DNA of 64,000 bases, taken from contig NZ_CP115541.1 in the NCBI RefSeq assembly GCF_031834595.1, forward strand, positions 4,458,501 to 4,522,500. The letters are read 5' to 3'. Both the position numbers and the translations under genes were made by a program. Positions within the stretch are counted from its first letter, which is position 1. Each line of letters opens with the position of its first letter. Positions 41,812 through 50,742 of the stretch are shown here, piece by piece. The notes below the pieces were generated by a model that had not been told where the DNA came from, did no database searches, and saw only the letters and a program-made list of their open reading frames with translations. The stretch is from Stenotrophomonas oahuensis (lineage in GTDB: Bacteria > Pseudomonadota > Gammaproteobacteria > Xanthomonadales > Xanthomonadaceae).

Positions 41812-41836
41812 GCAGCCACGCAGGGCGTGGCTCTAC
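41812..41836. repeat. GTAG palindrome, GCCACGC-stem subtype
   Basis: Read on the minus strand, GTAGAGCCACGCCCTGCGTGG is followed by CTGC. It lies just after the DUF2461 stop. Confidence 0.85.
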
Positions 41837-41870
41837 GTGGGGTTGACGGAGTGTGGGGCACGATTGCGCC

Positions 41871-42410
41871 ATGAAGAAGCTGATTGGGATTGTGGTTGCA
41901 CTGGCGGTGCTGCTGGCGGCCTATGTGGTCGGCGGGCCGTACCTGACCCTGCGTGGTCTGGCGCAGGCGGTTGAGCAGCGCGATACCTCCAAGCTGGACC
42001 GCTACGTGGACTTCCCGATGCTGCGCACCAACCTGCGCGCGCAGCTGGATGACTACGTGGTGCGGCGGGCCGGGCCGGATGTGCAGTCGAATCTGGTCGG
42101 AGCCCTGCTGCTCACCGCCGGACAGCAGCTGAGTGGCACCGCGGTGGATGCGATGGTGACGCCGACCGGAATCGGGGCGCTGCTGGAGGGGCATACGCTG
42201 TGGAAGCGGGCCAGCAATGACCTGGAAAGCAATGATGCCTATGCGCCGCCGAAGGCCGCTCGCCCCTTGGAGGGGGCCAGCCATCGGTTTGAGTCGACGT
42301 CACGGTTTACTGCGACCACGCAGACTGCACAGGGGGCACCGGTGGTGTTTGTGCTGCAGCGGCAGGGGTTGAGCTGGAAGCTGGTGGATATCCAGCTTCC
42401 GTTGGATTGA
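41871..42410 (+). CDS. DUF2939 protein with N-terminal membrane anchor
   Basis: The 179-aa protein begins MKKLIGIVVALAVLLAAYVV, an uncleaved anchor or signal. DUF2939 features follow: GPYLTLRGLAQAVEQRDTSKLDRYVDFPMLRTNLRAQL, and a C-terminal strand WKLVDIQLPL. It is probably anchored in the inner membrane facing the periplasm. The function is unknown. It stands alone between two repeat blocks. Confidence 0.85.
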   Translation: MKKLIGIVVALAVLLAAYVVGGPYLTLRGLAQAVEQRDTSKLDRYVDFPMLRTNLRAQLDDYVVRRAGPDVQSNLVGALLLTAGQQLSGTAVDAMVTPTGIGALLEGHTLWKRASNDLESNDAYAPPKAARPLEGASHRFESTSRFTATTQTAQGAPVVFVLQRQGLSWKLVDIQLPLD

Positions 42411-42414
42411 CGGC

Positions 42415-42519
42415 GTCACGACCAACGGTCGTGACCTACCGAATGCGGCAGACCCGGTGGGTCACGACCATCCCGGAGGGTCACGACCCTCCCGGTGGGT
42501 CACGACCGTTGGTCGTGAC
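42415..42519. repeat. Degenerate array of GTCACGACC palindromes
   Basis: A complete palindrome at 42415-42435 (GTCACGACCAACGGTCGTGAC, then CTACC) is followed by three direct GG(T/G)GGGTCACGACC-type half-sites at 42457, 42475 and 42494. Only the last closes with GTTGGTCGTGAC. It resembles an early stage of the tandem array at 24832. Confidence 0.85.
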
Positions 42520-42525
42520 GGCGGA

Positions 42526-43470
42526 TCAATCGTTCGCCACACCATGCGGCACATGACCTGCGGCCACGCTCTGGTGCTGGCGGGCGCTGTCGATGTTGTG
42601 CTGCGAATCGTCGAAGAAAATGTCCGCGCCGAAGGCTTCCAGGAACGGACCCTTGTGGCGGCCGCCAAGGAACAGCGCTTCGTCCAGACGCACGCCCCAC
42701 TCCCTCAGCGTACGAATCACCCGCTCATGCGCCGGAGCCGAACGCGCAGTGACCAGCGCGGTGCGGATCGGTGCGTCGTCGCCGGACGGGAACACCTGCT
42801 GCAGGGTGTGCAGCGCCGACAGGAAGTTGCGGAACGGACCGCCGCTGAGCGGCTCACGGGCGTTCTCGCGCTCATGCCGGCCAAAGGCTTCCACGCCCTG
42901 CTCGCGCGAGATGCGCTCGCTTTCGTCACCGAAGATCACCGCGTCGCCGTCGAAGGCAATGCGCAGCTGGCTGCGTGAACGGCCCAGGTCCGCCTGGTCA
43001 GCGGCGGCCAGGGTTTCGTCGTAGGGCTTGGGCAGAATCGTGGCCGCGGCGATGCCGTGGCGCAGCGCGCGCCGCACCGATTCGGGGTTGGCCGACAGGA
43101 ACAGATCGGTGCCGAACGGCTTCACATACGGCCAGGTCGGCTCGCCGGCGGTGAAGGTGGCGCGGATGATGCCCAGGTCGTAATGCTGGATCGAGTTGAA
43201 GATGCGCAGGCCGGTGTCGGCGGAGTTGCGCGACAGCAGGATGACCTCCACCCGCGGCGACTCGGGCGACTGGCCCTGGTTGAGCGCCAGCAGCTTGCGC
43301 ACCACCGGGAAGGCCACGCCGGGGCGCAGGATGTCGTCCTCGTGCTTGCGCTGGTACTCGGCATAGGCGTCCACGCCTTCGGCCTCGAACAGGGCATGGC
43401 CCTCTTCCAGGTCGAACAGGGCACGTGAGGTCACGGCTACGGTCAGCAAGCGGGGGGTGTTGTCGCCCAT
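42526..43470 (-). CDS. Cytosolic 5'-nucleotidase (PF06189 type)
   Basis: From the ATG at 43470 the protein is 314 aa (a TTG four codons upstream is possible). Typical segments are LLTVAVTSRALFDLEEGHALF, VEVILLSRNSADTGLRIFNSI, RIAFDGDAVIFGDESE with the haloacid-dehalogenase-like Asp pair, and DIFFDDSQHNIDSA. The family hydrolyses nucleoside monophosphates. It follows nadK by 49 bp on the same strand and could share its transcript. Confidence 0.88.
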   Translation of the reverse strand: MGDNTPRLLTVAVTSRALFDLEEGHALFEAEGVDAYAEYQRKHEDDILRPGVAFPVVRKLLALNQGQSPESPRVEVILLSRNSADTGLRIFNSIQHYDLGIIRATFTAGEPTWPYVKPFGTDLFLSANPESVRRALRHGIAAATILPKPYDETLAAADQADLGRSRSQLRIAFDGDAVIFGDESERISREQGVEAFGRHERENAREPLSGGPFRNFLSALHTLQQVFPSGDDAPIRTALVTARSAPAHERVIRTLREWGVRLDEALFLGGRHKGPFLEAFGADIFFDDSQHNIDSARQHQSVAAGHVPHGVAND

Positions 43471-43519
43471 AACGGTCTGCAATCCAGTGCGGCCGAAGCG
43501 GCCGGCCAGCTATTGTCGG

Positions 43520-44293
43520 TCAAAACATGAACTGTTCGCTGAGAATCCGGTCTTCCAGGTTGTGTTCCGGATCAAACAGCAGGGTCACCCGGCGCTCGCG
43601 GGATTCGCGGATGGTCACCTCGACCACGTCGCGGGTTTCATGCGAATCGGCGGTCACACTGACCGGGCGCTTGTAGGGATCCAGCACGCGGAAGCGCACT
43701 TCGGTGTCGGCCTTGAGGATGGCCCCGCGCCAGCGCCGGGGACGATACGGGGCCAGCGGGGTGAGCGCGATGGTATGCGAGCCCAGCGGCAGAATCGGCC
43801 CGTGGGCCGAGTAGTTGTAGGCGGTACTGCCGGCCGGCGTGGACACCAGCACACCGTCGCCGATGAGCTCGCTGACCCGTTCCTGGCCGTTGAGGTCGAC
43901 GCCGATATGCGCGGCCTGGCGGGTCTGGCGCAGCAGCGAGACGTCGTTGTAGGCCAGCGAGCCGGTGGTGGTGCCCGACTCGGTAAGTGCCAGCATTTCC
44001 AGCGGCCGCAGGTTGGCGGGTTCGGCCAGCGCGATGCGCATCGGCACGTCGTCTTCGGCCCGGTACTGGTTCATGAGGAAGCCCACCGTGCCCAGTTTCA
44101 TCCCGAACACGGGTTTGCCCAGGTGCCCATGCCGGTGCAGGGTCTGCAGCATGAAGCCGTCACCGCCCAGCGGGCAAAGCACGTCGGCGTCCTCGGGCGA
44201 ATGCTCGCCGTAGCGCGCCAGCATCGCCGCGCGGGCCTGCTGTGCAGGTTCGGTGGTACTGGCCAGGAAGGCGATGCGGGGGGTATCGCTCAT
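43520..44293 (-). CDS. nadK: NAD kinase
   Basis: The 257-aa enzyme phosphorylates NAD to NADP. It has the ATP-binding [13 protein letters not shown]-site [12 protein letters not shown] and [21 protein letters not shown] motifs. It is shorter than the E. coli enzyme (292 aa) but similar to Xanthomonas homologues. A long repeat-filled gap (44294-44840) separates it from the next gene. It lies in the same 8-kb stretch as the quinolinate genes, though on the other strand. Confidence 0.95.
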   Translation of the reverse strand: MSDTPRIAFLASTTEPAQQARAAMLARYGEHSPEDADVLCPLGGDGFMLQTLHRHGHLGKPVFGMKLGTVGFLMNQYRAEDDVPMRIALAEPANLRPLEMLALTESGTTTGSLAYNDVSLLRQTRQAAHIGVDLNGQERVSELIGDGVLVSTPAGSTAYNYSAHGPILPLGSHTIALTPLAPYRPRRWRGAILKADTEVRFRVLDPYKRPVSVTADSHETRDVVEVTIRESRERRVTLLFDPEHNLEDRILSEQFMF

Positions 44294-44371
44294 GGGGGTT
44301 CCGGGTGGGGCTTGGGTTGAAGGATAACCGGGGTTGTTCGCGAACGGCGGCGCTTTGATTCATCCGTGCTG

Positions 44372-44482
44372 GGCGGGGGCCAGGCACCCTCGCTCCGGGA
44401 CACGCCGTGAACCCATCCATGGGGGCTACTCCACGGCATCCATGCCGTGGAGTGTCCCTCCGGAGGGTACCTGGCCCCCGCC
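44372..44482 (+). repeat. Three-stem intergenic element, copy 3
   Basis: The closing stem GGCGGGGGCCAGG/CCTGGCCCCCGCC (13 bp), continued inward by GGGACAC/GTGTCCC, encloses CCCATCCATGGG and CTCCACGGCATCCATGCCGT with GGAG. It is an inverted relative of copy 2. Confidence 0.88.
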
Positions 44483-44534
44483 ATGATGGTTTGTCGCAAG
44501 GCGGATCGAACAGCAACAGCATGTGTTGTTCTGG

Positions 44535-44593
44535 GGTCATGCGTTACCGGGTGTGGGGAGTTTCAGGGCCGTCGTCTGTCGACCGACGCTACC
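44535..44593. repeat. Long GTAG repeat (TCGACAGACGAC subtype)
   Basis: Read on the minus strand it runs GGTAGCGTCGGTCGACAGAC, then a spacer and CCCGGTAACGCATGACC. The same layout is at 55570-55627, at 56259-56317 (inverted) and in the IS-split copy at 1489. Confidence 0.88.
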
Positions 44594-44639
44594 GGGGCTG
44601 CGTGCTTTTGATTATCGTTGGCCGCCGATTGATTGTCGG

Positions 44640-44745
44640 GGGGCCATCGGATGGGGGGTACGGGACCGTTGAAAACATGGATGTTTTCGACGAGCCCCCA
44701 TGGATGGGTTAACGGCGTGTCCCGTACCCCCCATCCGATGGCCCC
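44640..44745 (-). repeat. Three-stem intergenic element, copy 4
   Basis: Arms 44640-44666 and 44719-44745 are perfect 27-bp inverted repeats. Between them, on the minus strand, lie CCCATCCATGGG and GAAAACATCCATGTTTTC. Confidence 0.92.
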
Positions 44746-44788
44746 AAGCACTTACGCCCGCAGCCGAGGGTTGTTCGCGCGAATCCAA

Positions 44789-44818
44789 CAAAAAAGGCCC
44801 CGCCGGAGCGGGGCCTTT
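44789..44818 (-). terminator. Rho-independent terminator of gdhB
   Basis: On the minus strand AAAGGCCCCGC-TCCG-GCGGGGCCTTT is a perfect 11-bp stem ending in a T run, 22 bp after the gdhB stop. Confidence 0.93.
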
Positions 44819-44840
44819 CGGGCTTCAGCCGTTCAGACGC

Positions 44841-47800
44841 TTATGCGCCGTGGGCGGCGAGCTGGCCCAGGCGCTGGACGGCGACCGAGACGGTCGGGTA
44901 GTCCAGGGTCTTCTGCTCGGCCAGTTCGGACAACATCGCCAGGGTGAAGCGCAGGCTGTTGTCGTCGCGACCGATCCAGGTGGCGACCTTGGCTTCCGCA
45001 CTGCCGCCCTTGGTGCCCAGCACCTGGCCGGCCAGGTTGCGGTGGTGCGCCGCCAGTTCATCACGCAGCACGCCTCGGGCCACCGCGTGCCAGCGGCCGT
45101 TGACCTCCAGCGCGTCGATCTGCTCGAACAGCCACGGCAGCTGCAGCGCGTCGCCCAGGCGGAAGTGGACCTTCGACACGTCCACCGGCTTCAGCTTGCG
45201 CGTACGCGCCAGTTCGATGATGTCGAACGCCGGTTCCAGGAAGTGCAGTTCGGCCAGCTGCTGTGCCAGTGCCGGCGGCAGGCCCTTTTCCTTCCACTCC
45301 GCCACCAGGGCTTCGTAGGTCGGACGCTGCGAATCCGGCAGCACACCCGATGCTTCGCGGATGTCGTTGAACGGACCCTGGTAGCGGTTCACCGCCTCGG
45401 TGATGCCCGGCATCGGGCCGGGGCGGAACAGCAGCCAGCGCACGAACGAACGCTGCAGCTTCCAGATCACTTCCAGTGCGTCGATCTGCACCGACTCCGG
45501 CACCGTACCGTCCAGCGCGTCGATCTGCGCCCACAGCGCGCGTGCGTCCAGCGTTTCACGGCTGATCGTGTACGCCTTGGCCACTTCCGAGATCGAACGG
45601 CCGGTGTCTTCCTGCATGCGCATCAGGAAGGTTGCACCCATCCGGTTGATGGTCTGGTTGGTCACCGCCGTGGCGATGATCTCGCGCTTCAGGCGGTGCC
45701 GCTCCATCGCGTCGGCATACTTCTTCTGCAGCGGCGTCGGGAAGTAACGCAGCAGTTCCTTGGACAGGTACGGGTCTTCCGGAATATCCGATTCCAGCAG
45801 TTGCTGGAACGCCACCAGCTTGGAATACGACAGCAGCACCGACAGTTCCGGACGGGTCAGGCCCTGGCCGCGTGCCTTGCGCTGCGACAGCTCGGCATCC
45901 GACGGCAGGAACTCGATCTGACGATCCAGCAGCCCCTGCTGTTCCAGCGTGCGGATGAAGTGCTGCTTGGAACCCAGGCGCTTGACCGCCATCCGCTCCA
46001 TCAGGCTCAGCGCCTGGTTCTGGCGGTAGTTGTCGTTCAGCACCAGGTCGGCCACTTCGTCGGTCATCGACGCCAGCAGCTTGTTGCGCTGGTCAACCGT
46101 GAGCTTCTTGGCCCGCACCACATCGTTGAGCAGGATCTTGATGTTCACTTCGTGATCCGAAGTGTCCACACCCGCCGAGTTGTCGATGAAGTCGGTGTTG
46201 AGCAGCACCCCGGCCTGCGCGGCTTCGATGCGGCCCAGCTGGGTCATGCCCAGGTTGCCGCCCTCGCCCACCACCTTGCAGCGCAGCTCGCCACCGTTCA
46301 CGCGCAGCGCGTTGTTGGCGCGGTCGCCGACGTCGCTGTGCTGTTCGGTCGCAGCCTTGACGTAGGTACCGATGCCGCCGTTCCACAGCAGGTCCACCGG
46401 GGCCTTCAGGATCGCGCTCATCAGGTCGTTCGGCGACAGCGCCTTGACGCCATCGTCCAGACCCAGCGCTTCGCGCACCTGCGGGGTGATCTCGATCGAC
46501 TTCAGGGTGCGCGGGTAGATGCCGCCGCCCTTGCTGATCAGCTTGGCGTCGTAGTCGGCCCAGCTCGAACGCGGCACGGTGAACATGCGCTCACGCTCGA
46601 CGAACGAGGTGGCCGCATCCGGATTCGGGTCCAGGAAGATGTGGCGATGGTCGAACGCGGCCAGCAGGCGGATGTGGCGCGACAGCAGCATGCCGTTGCC
46701 GAACACGTCGCCGGACATGTCGCCCACGCCCACGGTGGTGAAGTCCTGGGTCTGGCTGTCACGGCCCAGCGCACGGAAGTGACGCTTCACCGATTCCCAC
46801 GCACCGCGTGCGGTGATGCCCATGCCCTTGTGGTCGTAACCGACCGAACCACCCGAAGCGAACGCATCGCCCATCCAGAAGCCGTGCGCGATGGCCAGGC
46901 CGTTGGCGATGTCGGAGAAGGTCGCGGTGCCCTTGTCAGCCGCCACCACCAGGTACGGGTCGTCCATGTCGTGGCGGACCACGTCCACCGGCGGCACGAT
47001 CTTGTTGTTGACGATGTTGTCGGTGATGTCCAGCAGGCCCTGGATGAACAGCTTGTAGCAGGCCACGCCGTTGGCGAACACCGCGTCGCGGTCACCGCTG
47101 GCCGGCGGCATCTTGGCGAAGAAGCCGCCCTTCGCGCCAACCGGCACGATCACGGTGTTCTTCACCATCTGCGCCTTGACCAGGCCCAGCACCTCGGTGC
47201 GGAAGTCTTCGCGACGGTCCGACCAGCGCAGGCCACCACGGGCGACCGCGCCGAAGCGCAGGTGGGTACCTTCCACGCGCGGGCCGTACACGAAGATTTC
47301 GCGGTACGGGCGCGGCTTGGGCAGGTCCGGCACCAGCGCCGAATCGAACTTGAAGCTGATGCAGTGGCCCGGACGGCCATTGGCATCGGTCTGGTAGTAG
47401 CTGGTACGCAGGGTGGCGTTGATCACGCCCATGAAGCTGCGCAGGATGCGGTCTTCGTCCAGGCTGGAGACGCGGTCCATCAGCTTGACCAGCGCTTCGC
47501 GGGTGGCTTCCATCTGCGCGTCGCGGCTGCCCTTGCGCGCATCGACCACGGTCTTGAGCACCTTCAGGGTGCCCTCGTCGCCGCCGGCCAGCACGTTCAG
47601 ATGCGCACGCAGCTGGGCCTGGCCTTCAGCGATAGCGTCCTTGTCCTCATGCCCGGTAGCCGGGTCGAAGCGGGCTTCGAACAGCTCCACCAGCAGGCGG
47701 GCCAGCAGCGGGTAGCGGGTGAAGGTACCTTCCACGTAAGCCTGCGAGAACGGCACGCCGGTCTGCAGCAGGTACTTGCAGTAGCCACGCAGCATCGCGA

Positions 47801-49817
47801 CCTGGCGCCAGTGCAGGCCAGCGGCCAGCACCAGACGGTTGAAGCCGTCGTTCTCGGCGTCGCCGTGCCACACGCGGGCGAAGGTTTCACCGAAGGCTTC
47901 ATCGACGCTGGCGGCATTGATAGCACCGGCGGTCGACTCGACTTCGAAGTCCTGCACGTACACCGGGGCGTTGTCGACCGTCAGACGGTACGGACGCTCG
48001 GCGATCACGCGCAGGCCCATGTTTTCCATCATCGGCAGCGCGTCCGACAGCGGAATGTCGTCCAGCTGGCGGTACAGCTTCAGGCGCAGGCCCTCGCCGT
48101 TCTCGCGCTGCACGGCCTGCAGGCTGAGGCGCAGGTCGTCCGGACCGGTCAGCGCGTCGAGCTGGCTGACGTCGTTGGCCGCGATCTCGGTGCTGGAATC
48201 TTCGATGTAACCGGCCGGCAGTGCCTTGCCGATGCGGGCGGCAATGCGCAGGCCTTCGGTTTCACCGTGGCGGGCCACCAGCGCTTCGCGCAGGTCGTCC
48301 TGCCAGTTGCGCAGCACCTGGGCCAGCTTCTGCTCCAGTGCCGAGGTGTCCACGTCCAGCGTTTCACCGGCCTTCGGGCGCACGATCAGGTGCACCTGGG
48401 CCAGCGGCGATTCGCCCAGCACCACCGAGCTGTCGACGTACTCACCGTGCAGCGCTTCCTTCAGCATGGCCTCGATGCGCAGGCGCACGTCGGTGTTGAA
48501 GCGTTCGCGCGGCAGGTAGACCAGTGCGGAAATGAAGCGGCTGTACTTGTCGCGACGCAGGAACAGGCGGCTGCGCACGCGCTCCTGCAGGCCCAGCACG
48601 CCCATGGCGGTGCGGTACAGCTCTTCCTCGCTGGACTGGAACAGCTCTTCGCGCGGCAGGGTTTCCAGGATGTGGCGCAGGGCCTTGCCGCTGTGGCTGG
48701 CCGGGGCCAGACCCGACTGCGTCATCACGTATTCGTGGCGCTGGCGCACCAGCGGGATTTCCCACGGGCGGCGGTTGTAGGCGCTGGAGGTGAACAGACC
48801 GAGGAAGCGCTGCTCGCCGATGATCTTGCCCTTGGCGTCGAATTCCAGCACGCCGATGTAGTCCATGTAGCCGGCGCGGTGCACGCGCGAACGGGCATTG
48901 GTCTTGGTCAGGATCAACGCGTCCTTCAGCCCGCTGGTGGCATTGAGCCCCTGCGCGGCGAGGGTCTTGACCGGGCGGGCAGCCGAGGTGTCGCGGCCCT
49001 TCATCAGGCCCAGGCCGGTGTCGTTGAGCGGAGCCAGCACTTCTTCCTTGCCCTGCTTTTCCACGCGGTAGGCGCGGTAGCCGAAGAAGGTGAAGTGGTT
49101 GTCGGCGGCCCAGCGCAGGAATTCCTGGGCCTCGGCGCGCGAAGCGGCGTCCACCGGCAGCTGGCGGCTGCCGAGGTCGTCGGCGATGCTCAGCGCCTGG
49201 GTGCGCATGGCGTCCCAGTCACGGACGATGGCACGCACCTCGTCCAGCGACTTGCTGATCGCCTTTTCCACGTCGGCCATGGCCTCGGCCGGCTGACGGT
49301 CGATTTCCAGCAGCATCACCGATTCGGCGGTGCCTTCGCTCACCTGGGTGAGCTTGCCGGCCTTGTCACGGCTGAAGCGGATCACCGGATGACCCAGCAC
49401 GTGCACGCCAATGCCCTGCTCGGCCAGCGCCATGGTCACCGTATCCACCAGGAACGGCATGTCGTCGTTGACGATCTGCAGCACGGTGTGCGGCGATTCC
49501 CAGCCGTTGGCCTTCAAGGTGGGGTTGAACACGCGGACGTTGGCCTTGCCGACCTTGCGGCTGCGGGCGAATTCCAGCATGTCGGCAGCCAGTGCGGCCC
49601 ACTCCTCAGCGGTGTGGTGCGGGAACTCGTCCGCTTCCATGCGCTTGTAGAAGTCTGCGGCAAAAGCCACTGCCTCGGCCTGGGCGGCCGCCGGGTAACG
49701 CTTGCGCAAGGCCGTGTATACCGGTTCCAGAGAGAAGCCCACTGGCGAAACAGTCTGCGTATCGGCTGGTTTGGTTTTTGCTTTCACGGTCTTGGCGACA
49801 GGTTTTTGCGGTTTCAT
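44841..49817 (-). CDS. gdhB: NAD-specific glutamate dehydrogenase (180-kDa class)
   Basis: The 1658-aa enzyme oxidatively deaminates glutamate to 2-oxoglutarate. It belongs to the large GDH180 class, with a long N-terminal regulatory region (ACT-like domains, about residues 1-650), a central catalytic domain (GGLRWSDRREDFRTEVLGLVKAQMVKNTVIVPVGAKGG near 780-830) and a C-terminal helical region. Length is close to the Pseudomonas enzyme. The ATG at 49817 is chosen over the 39-codon longer frame, which lacks similarity. Catabolic use of glutamate is the likely role; it is transcribed alone with a strong terminator. Confidence 0.96.
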   Translation of the reverse strand: MKPQKPVAKTVKAKTKPADTQTVSPVGFSLEPVYTALRKRYPAAAQAEAVAFAADFYKRMEADEFPHHTAEEWAALAADMLEFARSRKVGKANVRVFNPTLKANGWESPHTVLQIVNDDMPFLVDTVTMALAEQGIGVHVLGHPVIRFSRDKAGKLTQVSEGTAESVMLLEIDRQPAEAMADVEKAISKSLDEVRAIVRDWDAMRTQALSIADDLGSRQLPVDAASRAEAQEFLRWAADNHFTFFGYRAYRVEKQGKEEVLAPLNDTGLGLMKGRDTSAARPVKTLAAQGLNATSGLKDALILTKTNARSRVHRAGYMDYIGVLEFDAKGKIIGEQRFLGLFTSSAYNRRPWEIPLVRQRHEYVMTQSGLAPASHSGKALRHILETLPREELFQSSEEELYRTAMGVLGLQERVRSRLFLRRDKYSRFISALVYLPRERFNTDVRLRIEAMLKEALHGEYVDSSVVLGESPLAQVHLIVRPKAGETLDVDTSALEQKLAQVLRNWQDDLREALVARHGETEGLRIAARIGKALPAGYIEDSSTEIAANDVSQLDALTGPDDLRLSLQAVQRENGEGLRLKLYRQLDDIPLSDALPMMENMGLRVIAERPYRLTVDNAPVYVQDFEVESTAGAINAASVDEAFGETFARVWHGDAENDGFNRLVLAAGLHWRQVAMLRGYCKYLLQTGVPFSQAYVEGTFTRYPLLARLLVELFEARFDPATGHEDKDAIAEGQAQLRAHLNVLAGGDEGTLKVLKTVVDARKGSRDAQMEATREALVKLMDRVSSLDEDRILRSFMGVINATLRTSYYQTDANGRPGHCISFKFDSALVPDLPKPRPYREIFVYGPRVEGTHLRFGAVARGGLRWSDRREDFRTEVLGLVKAQMVKNTVIVPVGAKGGFFAKMPPASGDRDAVFANGVACYKLFIQGLLDITDNIVNNKIVPPVDVVRHDMDDPYLVVAADKGTATFSDIANGLAIAHGFWMGDAFASGGSVGYDHKGMGITARGAWESVKRHFRALGRDSQTQDFTTVGVGDMSGDVFGNGMLLSRHIRLLAAFDHRHIFLDPNPDAATSFVERERMFTVPRSSWADYDAKLISKGGGIYPRTLKSIEITPQVREALGLDDGVKALSPNDLMSAILKAPVDLLWNGGIGTYVKAATEQHSDVGDRANNALRVNGGELRCKVVGEGGNLGMTQLGRIEAAQAGVLLNTDFIDNSAGVDTSDHEVNIKILLNDVVRAKKLTVDQRNKLLASMTDEVADLVLNDNYRQNQALSLMERMAVKRLGSKQHFIRTLEQQGLLDRQIEFLPSDAELSQRKARGQGLTRPELSVLLSYSKLVAFQQLLESDIPEDPYLSKELLRYFPTPLQKKYADAMERHRLKREIIATAVTNQTINRMGATFLMRMQEDTGRSISEVAKAYTISRETLDARALWAQIDALDGTVPESVQIDALEVIWKLQRSFVRWLLFRPGPMPGITEAVNRYQGPFNDIREASGVLPDSQRPTYEALVAEWKEKGLPPALAQQLAELHFLEPAFDIIELARTRKLKPVDVSKVHFRLGDALQLPWLFEQIDALEVNGRWHAVARGVLRDELAAHHRNLAGQVLGTKGGSAEAKVATWIGRDDNSLRFTLAMLSELAEQKTLDYPTVSVAVQRLGQLAAHGA

Positions 49818-50060
49818 GGCAGAGCGATGCGTGTTGCTCAGTTGGAAAAATGAAATTGTAGCCCTGTTGCGTGAAAAGGCCTTGCTGCAGGACGGAATCT
49901 GGTTTTTCGGTTGGGTGGCGTTTACGTCACGCATCGGCAGTGCGCCGAGGTATGGAGACGTGGGTCACACAACCTCTCGCCCCACAGTGTCCAGGCCATC
50001 GGTGGCAGGCTGACGACACGCCACGCAACAGTGCCAAAAGAAAGGGTTCTCCAATTCTGA

Positions 50061-50078
50061 ACTGGACGGTATAGTCCA
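50061..50078. promoter_or_regulatory. Predicted operator overlapping the efflux operon promoter
   Basis: ACTGGACGGTATAGTCCA contains both ACTnnACnGTnnAGT (50061-50075) and TGGAC-N6-GTCCA (50063-50078). A TATAGT -10-like box (50070-50075) lies inside it, and the TetR GTG starts at 50083. Repressor binding would block the promoter; the transcript would be nearly leaderless. Confidence 0.65.
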
Positions 50079-50082
50079 CCGC

Positions 50083-50742
50083 GTGAACTCCCCTACCCCC
50101 GCTGCCGGCGCATTGGACGCGCGCGACCACCGCGTGTTCGATGCCGTGCGCGAGTTGATGTCCACCCAGGGCATGCAGCTGAGCATGGAAGCGGTGGCCC
50201 AGCAGGCTGGCTGTTCCAAGCAGACCCTCTACAGCCGCTATGGCAGCAAGCAGGAACTGCTGCGCCGGGTGATGCAGCGCCACCTGTGCCGCGCCACCGC
50301 CGGCCTGCGTGCGATGGACGGAGAAGACCTGCGCGGTTGCCTGCTGCAGTTCGCCATCGACCATCTCGAGCACTTCAACGAGACCCAGGTGATCCAGGCA
50401 CGCCGGCTGATCGCGGCCGAAGCCGCCCAGTTTCCCCAGGAAGCCCAGGCGCTGTATCGCGACGGGGCCGGCGCGCTCGCCCTTCACCTGGCTGAATGGA
50501 TCGCCACCCGCATTGAGCGCGGCCTGCTCCGCCATGACGACCCACACTTCATGGCCGAACTGCTATTGAGCATGATCGCCGGGTTGGATTTCGAGAAGCA
50601 GCGTTTCCATACCCCCCACCGTGATGACGCCGTCGTGCGTCGGCGCTGGGCAGAATTTTCCGTGGACAGTTTCCTGCAAGCCTTTGCCGTGCACCCTGCT
50701 GTTCCCGAACCACATTCAAACCAACTCCGGAGTTTCTCCTGA
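50083..50742 (+). CDS. TetR-family regulator of the RND efflux operon
   Basis: The 219-aa protein starts at GTG. The TetR helix-turn-helix covers residues 18-65 (RDHRVFDAVRELMSTQGMQL, then VAQQAGCSKQTLYSRYGSKQELL). The C-terminal domain contains the TetR_C-type QVIQARRLIAAEAAQFPQ. It is the first gene of the efflux operon rather than divergent from it; its stop shares one base with the next ATG. Autorepression through 50061-50078 is likely. Confidence 0.92.
   Translation: MNSPTPAAGALDARDHRVFDAVRELMSTQGMQLSMEAVAQQAGCSKQTLYSRYGSKQELLRRVMQRHLCRATAGLRAMDGEDLRGCLLQFAIDHLEHFNETQVIQARRLIAAEAAQFPQEAQALYRDGAGALALHLAEWIATRIERGLLRHDDPHFMAELLLSMIAGLDFEKQRFHTPHRDDAVVRRRWAEFSVDSFLQAFAVHPAVPEPHSNQLRSFS

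Larger units (their letters stand above)
44294..44788. other. Repeat-rich intergenic region between nadK and gdhB
   Basis: No gene is supported. The stretch contains the three-stem elements at 44372 and 44640, the GTAG composite palindrome at 44535, and a GGATTCGCGCGAACAA-type junction (inverted, near 44775). The nadK promoter is presumably at 44294-44340. Confidence 0.75.

Noticed and set aside
44700..49853. Open frame of about 1717 codons opposite gdhB
   Set aside because: Antisense shadow of the NAD-glutamate dehydrogenase, rich in Gln/His/Arg as typical of such shadows.
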